Below, one piece after another: positions 1 to 6,944 of a stretch of DNA of 10,474 bases. Within the stretch, counting starts at the first letter, position 1; the number at the start of each line of letters is the position of its first letter. A program made the position numbers and the translations under genes. A model generated the notes under the pieces. It had not been told where the DNA came from. It saw nothing but the letters and a program-made list of their open reading frames with translations, and ran no database searches. The DNA is from Methanobacteriota archaeon (lineage in GTDB: Archaea; Thermoplasmatota; Thermoplasmata; RBG-16-68-12). The DNA is taken from the NCBI GenBank assembly GCA_005878515.1, contig VBLZ01000132.1, forward strand, positions 1 to 10,474, read 5' to 3'.

Positions 1-382
1 CTCCTTCGTCGGCCATCGACTTCCTCGCGGCGATCTTGTCTCCGGAGAGGGCCATCGCATGGGGGGGCGGGCCGACGAAGAGCAGTCCCGCCTCCGCGCA
101 TCGCGTTGCGAAGCTCGGATTCTCCGAGAGGAATCCGTAGCCCGGATGAATCGCGTCGGCGCGTGCGACCCGGGCCGCTTCGAGGACGTGCTCGATGTTG
201 AGGTAACTGTCCGAAGGGAGGGCGCCTCCGATCAACAGTGTCTCGTCCATCGCGTTTCGATGCAACGCGGACCGATCTGCCTCCGAATAGACGCCGATGG
301 TCCGTATCCCCATCTCCCGCGCCGTCCGCGCGACCCGAATCGCGATCTCGCCTCGATTCGTGATCAAGAGCCGTCGGAACAT
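1..382 (-). CDS. pccA: Propionyl/acetyl-CoA carboxylase biotin carboxylase subunit, N-terminal part (cut by window edge)
   Basis: Read on the minus strand from ATG 382-380 the frame stays open to the window edge (about 127 residues). It begins MFRRLLITNRGEIAIRVART, the classic start of biotin carboxylases, and contains HPGYGFLSENPSFA (about residues 80-93), then GPPPHAMALSGDKIAARKSM, matching the family's GPsp..I..mGDKi.AK segment that opens the ATP-grasp domain. The enzyme carboxylates biotin with ATP and bicarbonate for transfer to acyl-CoA by the partner subunit. The carboxyltransferase gene ends at 393, 10 bp upstream, and a GAGG Shine-Dalgarno-like motif lies in that gap, so the two are co-transcribed. 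The rest, including any biotin carrier domain, is outside the window. Acetyl-CoA or propionyl-CoA specificity cannot be read from this fragment; the nearby mutase and epimerase favour propionyl-CoA. The family assignment is near certain. Confidence 0.95.
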   Translation of the reverse strand, partial: MFRRLLITNRGEIAIRVARTAREMGIRTIGVYSEADRSALHRNAMDETLLIGGALPSDSYLNIEHVLEAARVARADAIHPGYGFLSENPSFATRCAEAGLLFVGPPPHAMALSGDKIAARKSMADEG

Positions 383-386
383 TTGT

Positions 387-392
387 TCCTCA
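387..392 (-). promoter_or_regulatory. Shine-Dalgarno-like site for pccA
   Basis: On the minus strand the 10 bases between the pccB stop and the pccA ATG read TGAGGAACAA. The GAGG core sits six bases before the ATG, a normal ribosome-binding spacing. This fits an internal operon gene and fixes the pccA start, since no other in-frame start lies close by. Confidence 0.55.
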
Positions 393-1943
393 TCAGAGCG
401 GGATGTTGCCGTGCTTCTTCGCCGGTCGGCTTTCTCGTTTCGTTCGGAGCACGGAGAACGCGTCAATCACGCGGGGCCGCGTCTCCGACGGTTCGATTAC
501 GTCGTCGAGGTATCCCATCCGGGCGGCGATGTACGGGTTCGCAAAGCGATCGCGGTACTCGCTCACGAGCTCCTTCTCCCGCCGTTTCGAGTCCTTCGCC
601 TCCTCGATCTCCTTCTTGAAGATGATCGGGACCGCGCCTTCCGGACCCATAACCGCGAGCTCGGCCGACGGCCAAGCGAAGTTGAAGTCCCCGCGGATGT
701 GCTTCGAACACATGACGTCGTACGCGCCGCCGTACGCTTTCCGCGTGATGACCGTGACCTTCGGGACGGTCGACTCACTGAAAGCAAACAAGAGCTTCGC
801 GCCGTTTCGGATAATCCCGTCGTACTCTTGTTCCTTCCCTGGAAGAAATCCAGGAACGTCGACGAACGTGAGGAGGGGGATGTTGAAGCAGTCGCAGAAC
901 CGAACGAACCGCGCAGCTTTGATCGAGGCATTGATGTCGAGCGTGCCCGCCTGAACTTTCGGCTGATTCCCGACGACGCCGACCGGTCGCCCCTCGAGGC
1001 GAGCAAAGCCCACGACGATATTCTGGGCCCATTCTTCATGGACCTCGAACCACGAGTCGCGGTCGACGACCCGCCGGATGACGTCTCGCATGTCATATGG
1101 TTTGTCGGACTCCTCCGGGACCACCTGCGAAAGTTCCGGGTCCGCTCGGGACGCCTCGTCGTCGGTGGCGACAATCGGCGGATCGTCCACGTTATTCGAC
1201 GGTAGGTAGCTCAAGAGTTTTCGGACAATCCGAAGAGCCGATTTCTCGTCCTGAGCGGCGAAGTGGGCGACACCGCTCTTCGCGGCATGGGCCGTCGCGC
1301 CGCCGAGATCCTCAAACGAGACATCCTCGCCGGTCACGGCCTTGATCACCTCGGGACCCGTGATGAACATGTTTGAGGTGCCTTTCGCCATGATGATGAA
1401 ATCCGTCATGGCGGGGCTGTACACCGCGCCTCCCGCGCACGGGCCGAGGATCGCGCTGATCTGCGGGATGACCCCCGACGCGAGGACGTTCCGGAAGAAG
1501 ATTTCCGCGTAACCACCGAGGCTGATGACGCCCTCCTGAATCCGTGCGCCTCCGCTGTCGTTCAGGCCGATGACCGGTGCGCCGACCTTCATCGCCGTGT
1601 CCATGATCTTCACAATCTTGTTCGCGTGCATTTCCCCCAGGCTCCCGCCGAAGACGGTGAAGTCCTGCGAGAAGACGAAGACGGTCCGGCCGTCGATTGA
1701 GCCGTGGCCCGTGACCACGCCGTCTCCCGGGATTCGCTTCGCGTCCATCCCGAAGTCGGTTGTGCGGTGCTCGACGAAGGCGTCCGTCTCGACGAAGCTG
1801 CCGGGATCGAGCAGCAGATCGAGCCGCTCCCGCGCGGTCAGCTTCCCCTTCTTGTGCTGCGCCTGAATCCGATCTTTGCCCCCGCCTTCTCGGGCCTGGG
1901 CCTTCCTTCGGCGCAGCTCATCGACGCGCTCATCGCCCACCAT
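393..1943 (-). CDS. pccB: Propionyl-CoA/acetyl-CoA carboxylase carboxyltransferase (beta) subunit
   Basis: Transfers the carboxyl group from carboxybiotin to propionyl-CoA (or acetyl-CoA), giving (S)-methylmalonyl-CoA. The two crotonase-like halves of the carboxyltransferase family are both visible. The N-half has GGARIQEG (131-138) and GPCAGGAVYSPA (167-178); the C-half has DVPGFLPG (362-369) and AYGGAYDVM (403-411). The family's C-terminal HGNIPL is intact. The Asp after GGAY is, from memory, at the position linked to acyl-CoA choice in Streptomyces PccB, so propionyl-CoA is favoured. I prefer ATG 1943-1941 (516 aa, MVGDERVDELRRRKAQ): it matches the usual family N-terminus and has an A/T box centred 28 nt upstream. 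ATG 1970-1968 is the alternative (525 aa), preceded by a weak AAGGA. The gene lies 10 bp upstream of pccA in the same operon and is divergent from the surface-protein gene at 2039. Confidence 0.96.
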   Translation of the reverse strand: MVGDERVDELRRRKAQAREGGGKDRIQAQHKKGKLTARERLDLLLDPGSFVETDAFVEHRTTDFGMDAKRIPGDGVVTGHGSIDGRTVFVFSQDFTVFGGSLGEMHANKIVKIMDTAMKVGAPVIGLNDSGGARIQEGVISLGGYAEIFFRNVLASGVIPQISAILGPCAGGAVYSPAMTDFIIMAKGTSNMFITGPEVIKAVTGEDVSFEDLGGATAHAAKSGVAHFAAQDEKSALRIVRKLLSYLPSNNVDDPPIVATDDEASRADPELSQVVPEESDKPYDMRDVIRRVVDRDSWFEVHEEWAQNIVVGFARLEGRPVGVVGNQPKVQAGTLDINASIKAARFVRFCDCFNIPLLTFVDVPGFLPGKEQEYDGIIRNGAKLLFAFSESTVPKVTVITRKAYGGAYDVMCSKHIRGDFNFAWPSAELAVMGPEGAVPIIFKKEIEEAKDSKRREKELVSEYRDRFANPYIAARMGYLDDVIEPSETRPRVIDAFSVLRTKRESRPAKKHGNIPL

Positions 1944-1966
1944 GGAGCCGCCGAACGCGGAGCGCG

Positions 1967-1975
1967 TCATTAATC
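1967..1975 (-). promoter_or_regulatory. Possible TATA box for pccB (leaderless model)
   Basis: The minus strand reads GGATTAATG here. The A/T-only core ATTAAT is centred about 28 nt upstream of the ATG at 1943, matching the spacing at other genes in this window. The same bases include the alternative ATG at 1970-1968, so the promoter and upstream-start readings compete. Confidence 0.3.
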
Positions 1976-2028
1976 CTTCGCGCCCCGCAGGGATCCCCTG
2001 GGAACCTGACGAAACCGACGGCCGGTCG

Positions 2029-2034
2029 AAAGGA
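2029..2034 (+). promoter_or_regulatory. Shine-Dalgarno-like site before GTG 2039
   Basis: AAAGGA lies four bases before the GTG start of the surface-protein gene. No clear A/T-rich promoter box is seen at about -26 in this 95-bp divergent region; the nearest is a weak GAAA around 2011-2016. The transcript may therefore have a short leader. Confidence 0.35.
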
Positions 2035-2038
2035 CTAA

Positions 2039-3301
2039 GTGCGCGCTCCGAGCATCGAGATCTCCGTGGACGGGACGCTTCGCCAAGCGCGTGCCGTGGT
2101 CATTGGCCTCATTGCCTTCGCGCTGGTCGCGCTCTCCGCAAACCCGGCCCCGGTCGCGGCGAATAATCCGGATGAGTATTCGATTGCCAAGATCTTCTAC
2201 GGCAGTGGATGGATCGCCGATCCGACTTCGGGCCTCCGGCGCGATGTCGCCTTACTCAACCTCACTGAAGGGTATCAGCAGCACTATCCGAACAACGGGA
2301 CCCTCGATGCCTTCTCGCAGATTTTCATTGAGTTCTCGATCCCCGCGGACGCGTCGGGTCCCGAGGACGGCGCGGCCCTGAGAATCCACTTCTCGTATTA
2401 CGTCAGCATGAGTTGCATCCACCTCGACACGCTGACCTGCCCGCTCGGCTCGAACGACACCGCGGTGGTCCAAGACACCTTCGACCTCGAGGTCCGACGG
2501 ATCATTGAGTATCGAGACGCGGACGGGAGCGGCGGATACGGACCTGGAGATCCAATCGTGAACGCGATCTCGCTGGCTCAGCCGGAATCGCCCCACATCC
2601 GGGCGTGGCCGTTCGCGTTCGACGGTTCGATGATGGACCTCCCGTACGACTGGAGCACGATCACGAACGAGACTCAACTCTCGGAGGGGGCGCTCTTTGC
2701 CGGCGACCCGCTCTTGGACCAACTCTCGCACTTCTGGATCTCCACCGGGGACGGAGTGCCCACGAACCTGACGCTGAACTCGTTCTTCTTCCTCCGGCCA
2801 ACCGTGTACCAGGCCGTCCCGCTCACGCCGACAACCCTGAAGCTTGACCTCTCGCTGGAGCACATGTCCTTCGTGGCGAGCGACACAGCCGCGGCTCTGG
2901 AGTTCAACCTAACTTCCAGCCATTTCCGGTTTTCCGCGAACGAGAGCGGCAGCTCGGACGGCGTGTTCACGAACGCGAGTGCCGCTCAGGCGTTCTTCAC
3001 ATGGAGTCCGAATGCGACTGCCGACGGAGTGTCGTCCGCCGTCCGCTCGACGGTGATCGCTTCGAACGAATCCGCGACGGTCTACCTCTCGTACCCTCGG
3101 GCGACGGCAATCTACCACGATCCGGTGGTCGGCCTGGCATACGTGGGCCAGCGCTTTTCCGCCGCGCCGCCCGGACCGCCTTCGACGCCCGGGAGATCCG
3201 GCACTCCCATTTGGATTCCAATCCTCGCGGGGACGGCTGTCATCATCGGGGTCGGCGCGTATCTTGTCGTCCGGTATTCGCGGCGCCCCCCGCGCTTGTG
3301 A
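2039..3301 (+). CDS. Secreted, C-terminally membrane-anchored protein of unknown function, rich in N-glycosylation sequons
   Basis: A 420-residue protein from GTG 2039, with AAAGGA four bases before the start. Residues 19-41 form a signal peptide (hydrophobic VVIGLIAFALVAL, then PAPVAANN). Residues 42-372 form an extracellular region with mixed polar and hydrophobic stretches that suggest beta strands. A Pro/Gly/Ser linker (about 375-390), one transmembrane helix (392-411) and a short basic tail RRPPRL complete a typical archaeal anchored surface protein. Ten N-x-S/T sequons occur (N74, 86, 139, 210, 243, 290, 301, 312, 325, 343). DADGSGGYGPGD (160-171) resembles an EF-hand or dockerin-type calcium loop. 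The only cysteines, C126 and C134, could form a disulfide. I do not recognise a family and assign no function. The gene sits divergently inside the propionate cluster and converges on the biotin ligase gene; any link to propionate metabolism is unproven. Confidence 0.88.
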   Translation: MRAPSIEISVDGTLRQARAVVIGLIAFALVALSANPAPVAANNPDEYSIAKIFYGSGWIADPTSGLRRDVALLNLTEGYQQHYPNNGTLDAFSQIFIEFSIPADASGPEDGAALRIHFSYYVSMSCIHLDTLTCPLGSNDTAVVQDTFDLEVRRIIEYRDADGSGGYGPGDPIVNAISLAQPESPHIRAWPFAFDGSMMDLPYDWSTITNETQLSEGALFAGDPLLDQLSHFWISTGDGVPTNLTLNSFFFLRPTVYQAVPLTPTTLKLDLSLEHMSFVASDTAAALEFNLTSSHFRFSANESGSSDGVFTNASAAQAFFTWSPNATADGVSSAVRSTVIASNESATVYLSYPRATAIYHDPVVGLAYVGQRFSAAPPGPPSTPGRSGTPIWIPILAGTAVIIGVGAYLVVRYSRRPPRL

Positions 3302-3332
3302 ATCGCCATCCAACCGATTTGCGCCGCGACCG

Positions 3333-4097
3333 TCACTTGAGGATTTCCAGAGTTCCCTCAAAGAAATCGTGTTTCGCTCCCTGATCGTCGATGATGACGA
3401 GCGCCCCGTTCGTCCCAATGTCATACGCCTTGCCGATCACGCGGGCCTTCCCGGTCATGGCCGAGACCCGCTTTCCGATCGTCGTACACTGCCCGCGGTA
3501 GTCCTTCACGAGGAATTCGATCCGCGTGTTGCGGTAGCGGGAGTACAAGTCGTCGACTTGATTCAGGAGATAGTCGAGGAATTCTTCATTCGCGACGAAG
3601 AGGCTCACCTCTCGTTTCAGTGTCGTGGCCTTCGGCTGGACGTCGGCCGGCAGCTTGTCCAGGTCCACATTCGTGTTGACGCCGATGCCGACGACCACAT
3701 GGTATACGTCGTGCCGGTAGACACCCTCGGAGAGGATGCCGGCGATCTTCCGGTTCTGATACACGGCGTCGTTCGGATACTTCAAGCCGGCGAACACGCC
3801 GAAGTGCCGCAACGCTTTCACGACCGGCATTCCGACGAGAAGACCGAGGAGCCAGGCGTGGGCCTCCTTGGGCCGGAGCATGAACGACGCGTACAGACCG
3901 CCGAGCGGCGAAGCCCAGGCCCGGCCGTGGCGGCCTCGGCCCGCGGCTTGTCGATCCGCCCAGACGACCAGGCCCTCTTCGACGTCCGACTCAAGGAGCT
4001 CCTTCGCGGTCTCGTTCGTCGATTCGACCGCGTCGAAGTGGAGGATCGTCCGGCCGACTGTCTTGCGGTTCGCGTCGTGGACCTCGCCGATCTTCAA
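3333..4097 (-). CDS. birA: Biotin--[carboxylase] protein ligase, single-function
   Basis: Activates biotin to biotinyl-AMP and transfers it to the lysine of the carboxylase's biotin carrier domain. The catalytic domain is complete: ILHFDAVESTNETAKEL (18-34), GRGRHGRAW (53-61), KYPND (106-110, a variant of the common KWPND) and KIAGIL (117-122), whose lysine matches the catalytic lysine of E. coli BirA. A small C-terminal SH3-like domain follows (about 205-254). There is no N-terminal winged helix, so it should not be a repressor. The start is TTG 4097-4095; upstream in frame there is a stop and no better start, and an A/T box is centred 25-26 nt before it. Its place between the epimerase and carboxylase genes fits service to the biotin-dependent carboxylase. 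It ends 31 bp from the convergent surface-protein gene, with no clear terminator between them. Confidence 0.95.
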   Translation of the reverse strand: MKIGEVHDANRKTVGRTILHFDAVESTNETAKELLESDVEEGLVVWADRQAAGRGRHGRAWASPLGGLYASFMLRPKEAHAWLLGLLVGMPVVKALRHFGVFAGLKYPNDAVYQNRKIAGILSEGVYRHDVYHVVVGIGVNTNVDLDKLPADVQPKATTLKREVSLFVANEEFLDYLLNQVDDLYSRYRNTRIEFLVKDYRGQCTTIGKRVSAMTGKARVIGKAYDIGTNGALVIIDDQGAKHDFFEGTLEILK

Positions 4098-4118
4098 CGG
4101 CGGTCGGACGAGCGCGGA

Positions 4119-4128
4119 GATATTTCAA
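4119..4128 (-). promoter_or_regulatory. TATA box for birA
   Basis: The minus strand reads TTGAAATATC. Its A/T core AAATAT is centred about 25.5 nt upstream of the TTG start, the distance expected for a leaderless archaeal transcript. It supports the unusual TTG start and suggests birA has its own promoter in the 39-bp gap after the membrane-protein gene. The box resembles TTGAAATAG upstream of purM. Confidence 0.5.
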
Positions 4129-4136
4129 CGTGCGCG

Positions 4137-4814
4137 TCAGGAGGGCGTCTGCGCCGGCGCCGGCCTCGCGACTTTCGCCAGGTCCTGGCTCCGGAGGAAA
4201 CCCTCGAACATCACCGCGATCCCGACAAGCACGCCGATGTAGAGCGCCCAGGGGATATTGTACCGGGCCAAGGAGCCGCCGATGGCGACGATCAAAGCGC
4301 CGATTCCGATCCACAAGTTGAACACGAGGCGGGACCGCCAATACGAGTACGCCGCAATACCGATCAACGCGACGCTCCCCGGAATCGTGAACAGGTAAGA
4401 AAAGGTCCGCACGTTGTCGGGCAGGGCCATGCCCGCGACCGGGATCGGCGAGGAGAGTGCGTTCGTGTTGACCGTTGCTCCCGCAACGGCCGCCGCAAAC
4501 CCGACGGTAATGATCGCGGTGTACAGGGTGAACCCGATGCCGGCGCGCCGGTGCACCAGGAACAGCGAGCCAATTCCCAACACCGCGACGAGGAGCGCCG
4601 CGAGGACGTAGTAGATCTTGTAGACGGTAACGGACCAACCGTACGCCTCCGCCAAGAACTGCGTGAACGCCGCGACCGCATACAGCCCCAATCCCAAGGA
4701 CCAGGCCAACTGATAGGGTCTGCGTCGGCCCAGCCACTGGGCGAACACGAGGGACGCGAAGGCGACAGAGATCACGGTGGCGCCGAGCGAGATTGCGGCG
4801 CCCTCAAAACTCAT
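4137..4814 (-). CDS. Seven-helix membrane protein of unknown function
   Basis: A 225-residue protein from ATG 4814-4812 that is almost entirely membrane-embedded. Probable helices lie at about 5-28, 35-55, 66-87, 92-112, 137-158, 164-183 and 188-206. Positive loops (RRR at 30-32, HRR at 88-90, RSR at 160-162) follow helices 1, 3 and 5, which would place the N-terminus outside and the Pro-rich C-terminal tail inside. No catalytic or transport motif is seen. Despite the seven helices there is no lysine in the last helix as needed for retinal binding, so it is not a rhodopsin. The gene starts 51 bp after the epimerase stop with its own TATA-like box, and ends 39 bp before birA. It is probably a separate transcript rather than part of the propionate pathway, though a role in acyl-CoA or biotin metabolism cannot be excluded. 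Confidence 0.85.
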   Translation of the reverse strand: MSFEGAAISLGATVISVAFASLVFAQWLGRRRPYQLAWSLGLGLYAVAAFTQFLAEAYGWSVTVYKIYYVLAALLVAVLGIGSLFLVHRRAGIGFTLYTAIITVGFAAAVAGATVNTNALSSPIPVAGMALPDNVRTFSYLFTIPGSVALIGIAAYSYWRSRLVFNLWIGIGALIVAIGGSLARYNIPWALYIGVLVGIAVMFEGFLRSQDLAKVARPAPAQTPS

Positions 4815-4838
4815 TGCGCGCGCACACCGGGACGCCTC

Positions 4839-4848
4839 GGATAAACCT
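4839..4848 (-). promoter_or_regulatory. TATA-like box for the seven-helix protein gene
   Basis: The minus strand reads AAGGTTTATCC around here. The TTTAT core is centred about 29 nt upstream of the ATG at 4814. The same GGTTTATSS pattern stands upstream of the FtsJ gene at 8844, also at 29 nt. Confidence 0.45.
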
Positions 4849-4865
4849 TCTCCGCAGCGGTCAGC

Positions 4866-5294
4866 CTAATCGCGCTGAGTCCTTCCGGTCGGTTTCGGAG
4901 GTTCCTCGACGAGTTCGAGGAGGACGCCGTGGAGTGATCGAGGATGGACGAACGCAACGAGCCGACCCTGGGACCCCCGGCGCGGCTCCGCGTCGACCAA
5001 CTCGAATCCGGCTTGCTTGAGACGCGTCATCTCGGTTCGGATCTCCTCCGTCGCGAGGGCGAGATGATGAAATCCCTCCCCACGACGCTCGATGAACCGA
5101 GCAATCACGCCGTCGGCTTTGAGGGATTCCAGGAGTTCGATTCGAACGGCCCCGGCGCGGAGGAAAGCCACCCGGACGCCTTGCGACGGCACGTCTTCCG
5201 TGAGGTCCGGCTCGAGTCCCAGACGCCGGTAGTCCCCGAGCGCCTCGCGCAGGCTGCGCACCGCAACGCCCACGTGATGGACCGGTCCGATCAT
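4866..5294 (-). CDS. mce: Methylmalonyl-CoA epimerase
   Basis: Converts (S)-methylmalonyl-CoA from the carboxylase into the (R)-isomer used by the mutase. It is a 142-residue vicinal-oxygen-chelate protein with the two paired beta-alpha-beta modules of the family. The expected metal ligands are in place: H7 (in HHVGVAV), E53 (in RIELLESL), H77 (in GFHHLAL) and E127 (in GVLLELVEEP). GVRVAFLRAG and FVHPRSLHGVLLEL are typical of this enzyme. Its ATG overlaps the mutase stop by four bases (ATGA), implying translational coupling, and GAGG lies eight bases before the start (5306-5303). Adjacency to the mutase separates it from other glyoxalase-like proteins. It is probably the last gene of the purM-mutase-epimerase operon, since the next gene has its own promoter-like box. 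Confidence 0.95.
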   Translation of the reverse strand: MIGPVHHVGVAVRSLREALGDYRRLGLEPDLTEDVPSQGVRVAFLRAGAVRIELLESLKADGVIARFIERRGEGFHHLALATEEIRTEMTRLKQAGFELVDAEPRRGSQGRLVAFVHPRSLHGVLLELVEEPPKPTGRTQRD

Positions 5295-6934
5295 ACCTCT
5301 TGCCTCGGCTTGTACGTGCCGAAGACCGTCCGGAGGACGTCGCTGATCTCGCCCAGCGTCGCCTTCGCCTGGACCGAGTCCAGAATCGCGGGAACGAGAT
5401 TCGCGTCCGACCGGGCCTCATCTTCCAAGCGGTGGAGATGAGAGTCGACCTCTCCTTGGCGCCGCTTCGCCCGGAACGCCCGGACCTGTCGGATGCGCTC
5501 CGGCTCTAGGCGGGGATCCGTCTTGGTGACGGGGACGCGCTCGTCGCCCTCTGCATATGCGTTCACGCCAACAACGGTCCGCTCGCCTCGCTCGAGTTCG
5601 ACTTGCACTCGGTACGCGGAATCAGCGATTTGGCGTTGGACCCACCCGGTCTCGATTGCCTTGAGCATCCCGCCGCGGCGGTCCGTCTCCCGAATCAGGC
5701 CGACGGCTTCCGACTCGAGCCGGTCCGTGAGCGATTCGATCGCGAACGAACCACCGACCGGATCGACGGTATTGGCCACACCGCTCTCGTGCGCCAAGAT
5801 TTGTTGCGTCCTCACGGCCACCCGGACCGCCTTCTCCGACGGAAGCGAGAGTGCCTCGTCCATGCTGTTCGTGTGGAGCGATTGGGCGCCTCCGAGGACC
5901 GCGGCGAGGGCCTGGATCGCGACCCGGACCGCGTTGTTCTCCGGCTGCTGCGCGGTGAGCGCCACGCCCGCGGTCTGGGCATGGAATCGGAGTTCGAGCG
6001 ACTCCGCCTTCGTAGCGTGGAACCGCTCCCTCATGATCGTCGCCCAGAGTCGGCGCGCGGCGCGGAACTTGGCGATTTCCTCAAGGAGGTCGATGTGCGC
6101 GTTGAAGAAGAACGAGATTTGCGGCGCAATCGTGTCGACATCCAGGCCGCGCGACACGGCGGCCTCCAAGTATGCGATCCCGTTCGCGAGGGTGAACCCG
6201 ATCTCCTGCGCGGCGGTCGCTCCCGCCTCGCGGATGTGGTAACCGCTCACGCTGATCGCGTTCCACCGGGGCACCTCACGGGAGCAGAACTCGATCACAT
6301 CGAGGGCGAGGCGGATCGAGGGCGCTGGCGGGTAGATGTACGTCGACCGTGCGATGTACTCCTTCAGGATGTCGTTCTGGACGGTCCCGCGAAGCGATTC
6401 GCGGGCGACGCCGCGCGCCTCGCCGACGGCCAGGTAGAGGGCGAGCAGGATCGCGGCGGTCGCGTTGATCGTCATGCTCGTGCTCACCCGATCGAGGGGG
6501 AGGCCATCGAGCAGGATGTCCATGTCCTCGACCGTCGAGATCGCGACGCCGACCCGTCCGACCTCCCCGCGGGCCATCGGTGCATCGCTGTCGTAGCCGA
6601 TCTGGGTCGGCAGGTCGAACGCGACGCTCAGCCCTTCGTTGCCGTGGGCGAAGAGGTACTTGAACCGCCGGTTCGTCTCCTTCGCGGTCCCGAAACCGGC
6701 ATACTGGCGCATCGTCCAGAGCCGAGCGCGGTACATCGTCGGATGGATCCCGCGGGTGAACGGCGGCTCCCCAGGGAATCCGAGGCCTTCCCGGTACGCG
6801 TCCGCCTTCGGGTCGCGCATCGCGACGACGTCCAGAGGAAGGGCGCTTCCGGTCGTACTCGACGCCTTCCCTACGGCGTTGGCCCGTTTGGATGCCGGGA
6901 GCCGTCGTCGGGTCGCTTTCCGTTGCCGGGCCAT
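5291..6934 (-). CDS. mcmA1: Methylmalonyl-CoA mutase, large (catalytic) subunit without B12 domain
   Basis: Adenosylcobalamin-dependent rearrangement of (R)-methylmalonyl-CoA to succinyl-CoA. The 547 residues cover the TIM-barrel substrate domain only: LGFPGEPPFTRG (51-62), TMYRARLWTMRQYAGFG (66-82), GLSVAFDLPTQIGYDSD (101-117), the ARSTYIYPP region (185-193) and SGYHIREAGA (220-229). Y78 and R186 match the Tyr89/Arg207 pair that marks methylmalonyl-CoA mutase over isobutyryl- or hydroxyisobutyryl-CoA mutases (Phe/Gln there), and H223 matches the catalytic His244; this mapping is from memory of the Propionibacterium enzyme. The protein ends shortly after the barrel with no DxHxxG cobalamin motif, so a separate small subunit is needed, as in other archaea, and is not in this window. 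A basic Ser/Thr-rich tail of about 30 residues opens the protein. ATG 6934 lies 10 bp after the purM stop, and its 3' end overlaps the epimerase gene. Confidence 0.97.
   Translation of the reverse strand: MARQRKATRRRLPASKRANAVGKASSTTGSALPLDVVAMRDPKADAYREGLGFPGEPPFTRGIHPTMYRARLWTMRQYAGFGTAKETNRRFKYLFAHGNEGLSVAFDLPTQIGYDSDAPMARGEVGRVGVAISTVEDMDILLDGLPLDRVSTSMTINATAAILLALYLAVGEARGVARESLRGTVQNDILKEYIARSTYIYPPAPSIRLALDVIEFCSREVPRWNAISVSGYHIREAGATAAQEIGFTLANGIAYLEAAVSRGLDVDTIAPQISFFFNAHIDLLEEIAKFRAARRLWATIMRERFHATKAESLELRFHAQTAGVALTAQQPENNAVRVAIQALAAVLGGAQSLHTNSMDEALSLPSEKAVRVAVRTQQILAHESGVANTVDPVGGSFAIESLTDRLESEAVGLIRETDRRGGMLKAIETGWVQRQIADSAYRVQVELERGERTVVGVNAYAEGDERVPVTKTDPRLEPERIRQVRAFRAKRRQGEVDSHLHRLEDEARSDANLVPAILDSVQAKATLGEISDVLRTVFGTYKPRQEV
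5303..5306 (-). promoter_or_regulatory. Shine-Dalgarno site for the epimerase inside the mutase 3' end
   Basis: GAGG on the minus strand lies eight bases before the epimerase ATG. A second AGAGG (5300-5296) abuts the start too closely to work well. Together with the ATGA stop-start overlap this suggests coupled translation. Confidence 0.45.
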
Positions 6935-6944
6935 ACGATCGATC

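Noticed and set aside
297..1205. Plus-strand open frame of 302 codons opposite pccA/pccB
   Set aside because: Arg/Asp-rich shadow of the carboxylase genes; conserved carboxyltransferase motifs lie on the minus strand.
3302..3332. Possible bidirectional terminator between the surface-protein gene and birA
   Set aside because: The 31 bp contain no stem-loop and only one short T run (ATTT), too little to call.
4137..4814. Microbial rhodopsin (seven helices, about 225 residues)
   Set aside because: The last helix lacks the retinal-binding lysine, and no rhodopsin helix-C motif is present.
3264..4844. Long plus-strand open frame (526 codons) opposite birA and the seven-helix protein gene
   Set aside because: Its translation is Arg/Asp/Gly-rich low-complexity sequence typical of the antisense frame of GC-rich genes, and the opposite strand has a clear BirA with catalytic motifs.
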